Shown one piece after another: positions 58,955-64,000 of a DNA stretch of 64,000 bases. The notes beneath the pieces were generated by a model that saw only the letters and a list, made by a program, of their open reading frames with translations, did not search any database and had not been told where the DNA came from. Numbering within the stretch: position 1 is the first letter of the stretch; each line of letters begins with the position of its first letter. Where the stretch lies: the NCBI RefSeq assembly GCF_028023555.1, contig NZ_JAQIOY010000001.1:979168-1043167 (forward strand), given 5' to 3'. Position numbers and translations under genes: made by a program. The DNA comes from Thalassococcus_A lentus. Lineage in GTDB: Bacteria; Pseudomonadota; Alphaproteobacteria; Rhodobacterales; Rhodobacteraceae.

Positions 58955-60052
58955 ATGGCACAGATCAGAATTGAAAACGTGCGCAAGGAATTCGGGGCGT
59001 TTACCGCGGTTCAGTCGTCCAGCTTTACGATTGAGGATGGCGAATTCTTTATGCTTCTTGGTCCATCCGGCTGTGGCAAGACGACCACGCTACGCATGAT
59101 GGCGGGATTGGAACTGCCAACATCGGGCCAGATATATATCGACGGTGAAGAGGTGGGCCAAAAGCCAGCCAGCCAGCGTGACATCGCCTTTGTGTTCCAG
59201 ATGTTTGCCCTCTACCCGCACATGAATGTGCGCGGCAATATCAGCTATCCACTCAAGAGTCAGGGCATGGGCGCGTCCCAGATCAAGGCCAAGGTGGGCG
59301 AAGTCGCTGAAATACTGGGGATCACGGATATTCTGGACCGACCCGTCGGCGGTTTGTCTGGCGGTGACCGCCAGCGGGTTGCTCTTGGCCGCGCCATTGT
59401 GCGGGATCCCAAGGCTTTCTTTATGGATGAGCCTTTGGGTGCCTTGGACGCCGAGTTTCGGGAACACATGTCCGAAGAATTACGCGCGCTGCACGACCGT
59501 ATGGAGGCCACGACTGTTTATGTGACGCACGACCAGCTGGAAGCCATGCAAATGGGCGACAAGATCGTGGTCATGAACCATGGAGTGGTGGAACAGTTCG
59601 GTGTGCCTCAGGATATCTATGATTGGCCCGCGACAAAATTCGTGGCCCAGTTCATTGGATCTCCTCCCATGAACTTTCTTGATTTCAACGGGATGATTGG
59701 CGCGGGCCACAACGAAGTTCGGCTGAATGAGGTCTCGATCAGGGTGCCGGACAGCATCGACGGAGCCAATGGCAAACTGACTTTGGGCGTGCGTCCTGAG
59801 CACATCAGACTGGATGACGGTGCACCCTACCGCGGCAGGGTTCTGGCCACAGAATATCTGGGCACTACGCAGATCGTGACGCTGGATACAGCGAACGGCA
59901 TGGTCAAGGCGCGGGTTCCCAGTTCAGACAAGATCCGTGTGGGGGCCGCGACCGGATTGGCCTTTGATGAACGCACCATCACGGTGTTCGAAAACGATCA
60001 TGGACATGCCTTGCGTTCGCAGGCCAACGAAGGAGTGTTGACCCATGGCTGA
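58955..60052 (+). CDS. ABC transporter ATP-binding protein 1
   Basis: A 365-residue ATPase with a C-terminal regulatory domain. Walker A GPSGCGKTTT, signature LSGGDRQRVALGRAI (unusual D after SGG), Walker B AFFMDEPLGALD, switch VTHDQLEAMQMG. One of two different ATPases, as in GlpS/GlpT glycerol transporters; they probably form a heterodimer. Its 3' end overlaps the second ATPase gene by 8 bases. Confidence 0.92.
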   Translation: MAQIRIENVRKEFGAFTAVQSSSFTIEDGEFFMLLGPSGCGKTTTLRMMAGLELPTSGQIYIDGEEVGQKPASQRDIAFVFQMFALYPHMNVRGNISYPLKSQGMGASQIKAKVGEVAEILGITDILDRPVGGLSGGDRQRVALGRAIVRDPKAFFMDEPLGALDAEFREHMSEELRALHDRMEATTVYVTHDQLEAMQMGDKIVVMNHGVVEQFGVPQDIYDWPATKFVAQFIGSPPMNFLDFNGMIGAGHNEVRLNEVSIRVPDSIDGANGKLTLGVRPEHIRLDDGAPYRGRVLATEYLGTTQIVTLDTANGMVKARVPSSDKIRVGAATGLAFDERTITVFENDHGHALRSQANEGVLTHG

Positions 60053-61040
60053 AGTGCAGTTGAAGGGTGTGACCAAAACCTTTGGTCCTGATGTCGCGTT
60101 GAATAACGTTACTATGACGATCCCGGATGGGTCCTTTGTTGTTCTTTTGGGGCCAACCGGCGCCGGAAAAACCACAACACTGCGCATGGTGTCGGGACTG
60201 GACAAGCCGGACTCAGGCCAGGTTTCGATCGGCGGACGTGATATGGCAGGGCTGACACCCGCGCAGCGGAATGTCGCGATGGTGTTTCAGCAGTATTCGC
60301 TCTATCCGCATTTGACCGTGCGTCAGAACCTCGAATTTCCACTTAAGTCTCCGCTGCTGAAAACACCGCAGGCGGACATAGACCGCAAGGTCGAAGAAAC
60401 GGCTGAAATATTGCAGATCTCTCACAAGCTGAACAACAAGGCGACGGCCCTTTCAGGTGGTGAGATGCAGCGAGTTTCCATCGGGCGCGCTCTGGTTCGT
60501 GATCCTTCCGTTTATCTCATGGATGAACCACTGAGTTCATTGGACGCCAAGCTTCGCGCTGATTTGCGGGTTGAACTGAAATCAATTCAGGCCGACTCGG
60601 GTGCCACTCTTCTCTATGTGACGCATGACCAGATCGAGGCGATGACCATGGCAACCCATGTCGGCGTGCTGGACAACGGATCGCTGGTTCAATTCGGCGC
60701 GCCAAGGGAAATCTACGAAAACCCCGTCAGCATCTATGCCGCCAGCCGCTTGGGTCAGCCACGGATCAATGTACTGCCGGCAGACATTTTCGGCGGTGCG
60801 CCGTCTGGCGCTCTTAATATTGGGCTGCGTCCCGAACAAATCATCCAAGGGGAAGGTGAGGACAGTTTCGTGCAAAGGGTCGAACATCTGGGAGATCAGA
60901 CCCGCCTTCATCTGACGTTCAAGTCGCATGACATCATAACCGTCACGGATGCGCACACCGAACTGAAATCGGGCGACATCGTTCAGATACGTCCCCATAA
61001 CCCGTTCTATTTCGACGCCTCCGGCGCGCGACTGGCCTGA
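60045..61040 (+). CDS. ABC transporter ATP-binding protein 2
   Basis: A 331-residue ATPase: Walker A GPTGAGKTTTLRM, signature LSGGEMQRVSIGRAL, Walker B VYLMDEPLSSLD, and a C-terminal domain. It differs from ATPase 1 in signature and regulatory region (GAPSGALNIGLRPEQI), supporting a two-ATPase heterodimer. It overlaps the first ATPase gene by 8 bases and precedes the kinase gene by 11 bases. Confidence 0.92.
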   Translation: MAEVQLKGVTKTFGPDVALNNVTMTIPDGSFVVLLGPTGAGKTTTLRMVSGLDKPDSGQVSIGGRDMAGLTPAQRNVAMVFQQYSLYPHLTVRQNLEFPLKSPLLKTPQADIDRKVEETAEILQISHKLNNKATALSGGEMQRVSIGRALVRDPSVYLMDEPLSSLDAKLRADLRVELKSIQADSGATLLYVTHDQIEAMTMATHVGVLDNGSLVQFGAPREIYENPVSIYAASRLGQPRINVLPADIFGGAPSGALNIGLRPEQIIQGEGEDSFVQRVEHLGDQTRLHLTFKSHDIITVTDAHTELKSGDIVQIRPHNPFYFDASGARLA

Positions 61041-61051
61041 GGGAGGAAACC

Positions 61052-62674
61052 ATGGCCCAATTCATCAATGATAAAACCACGGCAGTAACAGAAGCCATCG
61101 ATGGGGTATTGCAGGCATCAGGCGGCGATCTTGCCCGGCTAGACGGCTATCCCCACATTCGCGTCGTTGTGCGCACCGACTGGGACAAATCCAAGGTGGC
61201 TTTGGTTTCTGGCGGTGGATCCGGGCATGAACCTGCCCATGCGGGTTTTGTCGGAGAAGGTCTGCTGACAGCCGCTGTTTGCGGTGATGTCTTCGCGGCG
61301 CCATCGGTGGACGCCGTTTTGGCCGGTATCCTGGCGGTCACAGGCCCTGCAGGCTGTTTGCTGATCGTCAAGAACTACACGGGCGATCGTCTGAACTTTG
61401 GTCTGGCGGCAGAACGCGCGCGCGCCTTTGGTCTGAAGGTCAACATGGTGATCGTGGACGACGACATTGCCCTGCCGGATCTGCCGCAGCCGCGTGGTGT
61501 CGCGGGCACGTTGTTCGTGCACAAAATCGCAGGGGCCATGGCCGAGAGCGGTGCAAGCCTCGAAGATATTACCGTTGCGGCTGAACGGGTTATCGGCGGA
61601 ACGAAATCCATTGGCATGTCGCTGGACACCTGTACGGTCCCCGGATCACCCAAGGAAATGCGGATTGGTGAAGGCAAGGCAGAACTGGGTCTTGGTATTC
61701 ACAACGAGGCTGGTGTTCAGCAGATCGACTATCACAATGCCGAACAAGCCATGGCCGCGACCTGCGCCAAGCTGGCGGCGGTGATGCAGAACAAGCCCCA
61801 TGTTGCCCTGCTCAACAATCTTGGCGGTGCTTCAGTTCTTGAGATGTCGATCCTCGCGAACGAATTGGCAAAGTCGTCGATCTCGAAAAACCTCAAACTG
61901 ATTGTCGGGCCCGCAGCCATGATGACATCGCTGGATATGCGCGGTTTCTCGATTTCGGTTTACCCGCTCACCGCCGAAGATCACGCTTGGTTGTCTGCGC
62001 CCTGCGGTCCCTCGGCCTGGCCCGGTTGCAAGGCAATTGCGCCTGTTCGTATCGAAGAGTTGCCAGATGGGCTGCGTCCCATTCAGCCAATTCCATCAGA
62101 GCACAAGGACACGGCGGCTTTCTTGACCAAATGTTGCCAGATCCTGATCGAAGCCGAAGCAGACCTGAACGCGCTGGATGCCAAATCGGGTGATGGCGAT
62201 ACCGGCTCGACCCTTGCAGGTGCAGCTCGTGCGCTGATCGGTGCGTTGGACCGGCTGCCTCTGGCGGATCACACCCAACTCTACCGTGCAATCGGGCAAG
62301 AGTTGACCCAAACCATGGGCGGCTCATCGGGCGTCCTGCTGGCAATCTTCTTTACTGCGGCAGGGGATGCGGCATCCAGTGGCCTCAGCATGGTGGCCGC
62401 ATTGAAAGAAGGTTTGGCGCGTATGCAGCAGATCGGCGGCGCGGAGCTGGGCGACCGGACGATGGTTGATGCGCTCAAGCCTGCCTTGGATGAACTGGAC
62501 GCCAAGGGCTTTGCCGAAGCCGCCAGCGCGGCGCGGCAGGGCGCGGCCTTTACTGCGACGATCACCAAGGCCAAGGCTGGCCGTGCGTCTTATATCAGTG
62601 CGGAACAGTTGAGCGGACACGTGGATCCCGGTGCCGAAGCGGTGGCACGTCTGTTTGAACAGTTGGCTTCATGA
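61052..62674 (+). CDS. ATP-dependent dihydroxyacetone-type kinase, DhaK-DhaL fusion
   Basis: A 540-residue fusion: DhaK domain with GGGSGHEPAHAGFVGEG, a catalytic histidine His217 in GLGIHNEAGVQ that binds the ketone, and a C-terminal DhaL domain with KSGDGDTGSTLAGAARAL (aspartates for Mg-ATP) and ELGDRTMVDAL. It phosphorylates dihydroxyacetone or a related ketose (erythrulose kinases LerK/DerK are of this type). It shares the operon with a transporter and a class I FBPase, indicating that the imported substrate gives a ketose phosphate. GGGAGG precedes the ATG. Confidence 0.92.
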   Translation: MAQFINDKTTAVTEAIDGVLQASGGDLARLDGYPHIRVVVRTDWDKSKVALVSGGGSGHEPAHAGFVGEGLLTAAVCGDVFAAPSVDAVLAGILAVTGPAGCLLIVKNYTGDRLNFGLAAERARAFGLKVNMVIVDDDIALPDLPQPRGVAGTLFVHKIAGAMAESGASLEDITVAAERVIGGTKSIGMSLDTCTVPGSPKEMRIGEGKAELGLGIHNEAGVQQIDYHNAEQAMAATCAKLAAVMQNKPHVALLNNLGGASVLEMSILANELAKSSISKNLKLIVGPAAMMTSLDMRGFSISVYPLTAEDHAWLSAPCGPSAWPGCKAIAPVRIEELPDGLRPIQPIPSEHKDTAAFLTKCCQILIEAEADLNALDAKSGDGDTGSTLAGAARALIGALDRLPLADHTQLYRAIGQELTQTMGGSSGVLLAIFFTAAGDAASSGLSMVAALKEGLARMQQIGGAELGDRTMVDALKPALDELDAKGFAEAASAARQGAAFTATITKAKAGRASYISAEQLSGHVDPGAEAVARLFEQLAS

Positions 62675-63648
62675 CAGGGCAGGCCCGCGTATCACTGACC
62701 GCGTTCATCGCGGACGAACAGGATGATCCGCATCTCGGGGCATTGGTCGACGCTGTGGCCAGTGCCTGCTGGTCCATCAGCCGGATTGTCAGAAAAGCAG
62801 CGCTGGACGGCAACCTTGGTACGACCAACTGCCACAACGTACAGGGCGAAGATCAAAAGCCTTTGGATATTCTGGCCAATGACGAATTTTTCCGCGCGCT
62901 GGGACAGTGCCCGCAGGTGGCGGCTGTCCTGTCGGAAGAGGTCGGTGAAGTCATATGGATGAAGGCGCCTAAGCGTGGAGATTTTACCCTGTCCTGTGAC
63001 CCGCTCGACGGGTCTTCAAATCTGGACGCCAATCTTTCGGTGGGGACGATCTTTGCCGTTGGACAGGTTGCCAATGACGGCGACAGAACGGTGCTGAAGA
63101 CCGGTCGCAGCCTGCGCTGTGCAGGCTATGCGGTCTATGGCCCAAGCACGATGTTCGTGCTGGCGCTGAACGGACAGGTCAATGGCTTTACGCTGGACGA
63201 AGATGCGGATGATTTCGTTCTCACGCATCCCAATCTGAAGATCCCGCCCGAAACCAGTGAGTTTGCCATAAATGCATCTCGGCAGGCGCATTGGGATGAT
63301 GCTGTCACAGACTATGTCGAAGGCTGCATCGCAGGTGAGCAGGGGCCGCGTGCCAAGACGTTCAACATGCGCTGGACCGCGTCTATGGTCGCGGATGTGC
63401 ACCGTATTTTGACGCGGGGCGGGGTCTTCCTTTACCCTGCGGATGCGCAAAACCGATCTCAGGGCGGAAAGTTGCGGCTGATGTACGAAGCTATTCCAAT
63501 GGCGATGATCGCCGAAGCCGCCGGTGGCGCTGCCACGGACGGCATTGCGCCCATTCTGGACATTGAACCCCAAGGACCGCATCAGCGTATTGCTGTTGTT
63601 CTGGGCTCTTCCAGCGAAGTCAGCCTTATCGCGGATGGCTACCGATAG
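62671..63648 (+). CDS. fbp: Class I fructose-1,6-bisphosphatase
   Basis: A 325-residue phosphatase of the FBPase class I fold: LSEEVGEVIWM for metal binding, CDPLDGSSNLDANLSVGTIF as active-site motif, and a YPADAQNRSQGGKLRLMYEA segment for substrate. It overlaps the kinase gene (ATGA), so it is co-expressed with sugar uptake. It would hydrolyse FBP, or sedoheptulose-1,7-bisphosphate in some lineages, formed from the trioses that the kinase yields. The other FBPase, GlpX, is at 37,973. Confidence 0.94.
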   Translation: MTGQARVSLTAFIADEQDDPHLGALVDAVASACWSISRIVRKAALDGNLGTTNCHNVQGEDQKPLDILANDEFFRALGQCPQVAAVLSEEVGEVIWMKAPKRGDFTLSCDPLDGSSNLDANLSVGTIFAVGQVANDGDRTVLKTGRSLRCAGYAVYGPSTMFVLALNGQVNGFTLDEDADDFVLTHPNLKIPPETSEFAINASRQAHWDDAVTDYVEGCIAGEQGPRAKTFNMRWTASMVADVHRILTRGGVFLYPADAQNRSQGGKLRLMYEAIPMAMIAEAAGGAATDGIAPILDIEPQGPHQRIAVVLGSSSEVSLIADGYR

Positions 63649-63881
63649 GCGGCTTGGTGGTTTTGCCTTTGCGTTTTGACATCACCGCAGGCCATTGTGC
63701 ATCCGGAAAACGCCCTTTTCGGCGCAGGCCACACTTGGATCATCCCAAGCAATAGTCTGGGCGTGTAGGCTCTCTGCCTTTGGGCTCCGGGTACGGCGAT
63801 CGGCGAATAGGCAACCTCTTTTACAAGCCGTCACCATCTTTTGGTGACACCACCGGCCGCAGACCGAGCATCTTTTGGATT
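63649..63881. other. Intergenic region between fbp and the IS element
   Basis: About 233 bases without a supportable gene. A short hairpin, GTCACCA (63830-63836) with TGGTGAC (63842-63848), lies here but has no T-run. Terminator function is uncertain. No promoter or repeat is evident. Confidence 0.5.
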
Positions 63882-64000
63882 TGACCCAGCCCCCTGAAAT
63901 CAGGCCACTGAGGTGTTAGCAATCCGTCCAAGCAAAGGATGGACTATGAAACGCAGATTTAGTGACGAACAGATCATCAGCATGATCAAAGAGTACGAGG
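63882..64000 (+). mobile_element. Left end of an IS3-family insertion sequence (truncated by window)
   Basis: The last bases read as the left end of an IS3-family element. The probable terminal inverted repeat begins with TGACCCAGCCCCCTGAAATC near 63882, followed by the first codons of the transposase helix-turn-helix gene. The right end lies outside. Its exact boundary and any target duplication cannot be set from the window. Confidence 0.6.
63946..64000 (+). CDS. IS3-family transposase OrfA, N-terminus only
   Basis: From the ATG at 63946 the frame reads MKRRFSDEQIISMIKEYE, the typical start of an IS3-family (IS407-group-like) OrfA helix-turn-helix protein, which usually continues for about 90-100 residues and shifts into OrfB by programmed frameshift. 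AGCAAAGGA precedes the ATG. Only 18 codons fall in the window. Confidence 0.85.
   Translation, partial: MKRRFSDEQIISMIKEYE

Noticed and set aside
63830..63848. Terminator after fbp
   Set aside because: The 7-bp stem has no T-run and lies 180 bases after the stop codon.
1..64000. CRISPR arrays, rRNA operons or prophage genes
   Set aside because: No regularly spaced repeats, rRNA sequence or phage structural genes were seen.

Overview
The window looks like a chromosomal segment of a marine alphaproteobacterium of the Rhodobacterales (Roseobacter-type). This rests on the GC-rich composition, the acyl-CoA dehydrogenase/MerR block, a DUF1013 cell-cycle type regulator, the dnaX-ybaB-recR cluster and several sugar ABC transporter operons governed by LacI regulators. 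Gene density is high. Most ABC operons use 1-4 nt stop/start overlaps, and no gene-free stretch clearly exceeds 300 bases. Everything is read from sequence; functional names come from motif and family recognition, not from a database search.

Layout. 1-4,100: fatty-acid/acyl-CoA block (DmdC-like acyl-CoA dehydrogenase, two MerR regulators, two PaaI hotdog thioesterases). 4,150-11,100: MATE exporter, trpB, a secreted unknown, DUF2237, a serine hydrolase, DUF2332, pth and an ABM-fold monooxygenase. 11,170-14,950: DUF1013 regulator, RNase T2 with an altered catalytic motif, a membrane protein resembling an inactive M48 peptidase, and a fatty acid desaturase. 15,080-20,080: a LacI-controlled CUT2 transporter with an IolI-like isomerase, most likely for inositol, with matching operators before and after the lacI gene. 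20,190-28,230: HEAT-like secreted protein, MFS exporter, rplY, and a dnaX / membrane protein / ybaB / membrane protein / recR / SDR operon. 28,520-31,510: ankyrin protein, zinc metallopeptidase, dual-specificity type phosphatase. 31,630-33,530: a TetR-controlled island with a flavin amine oxidase whose domains are circularly permuted. 33,590-40,910: metG, tetR, lipoprotein, hom, glpX, recJ, tRNA-Glu.

41,018-54,212 is a sugar-acid utilisation island bounded by two GntR-like LacI regulators. It carries a CUT1 ABC importer, a cytochrome b561-type membrane protein, a gluconolactonase-like SMP-30 protein, a GlcG/HbpS protein, L-idonate 5-dehydrogenase, a 2-hydroxyacid dehydrogenase, gluconate 5-dehydrogenase, gluconokinase and a beta-hydroxyacid dehydrogenase. 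The deduced route is L-idonate to 5-keto-D-gluconate to D-gluconate to 6-phosphogluconate, which feeds the Entner-Doudoroff pathway. Five sites of the type TGTGACCGGTAACA mark the regulon.

54,230-63,648 is a third LacI-controlled ABC island. It has two perfect or near-perfect 16-bp operators, a binding protein, two permeases, a 62-residue membrane peptide, two different ATPases, a DhaK-DhaL fusion kinase and a class I fructose-1,6-bisphosphatase. This suggests uptake of a polyol or ketose whose product is phosphorylated by a dihydroxyacetone-type kinase. The window ends inside the left end of an IS3-family insertion sequence.

The strongest candidate for something undescribed is the circularly permuted flavin amine oxidase (31,685-32,920). 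Next are the redox proteins embedded in the idonate/gluconate transporter operon and the small membrane peptide of the dihydroxyacetone-kinase operon.
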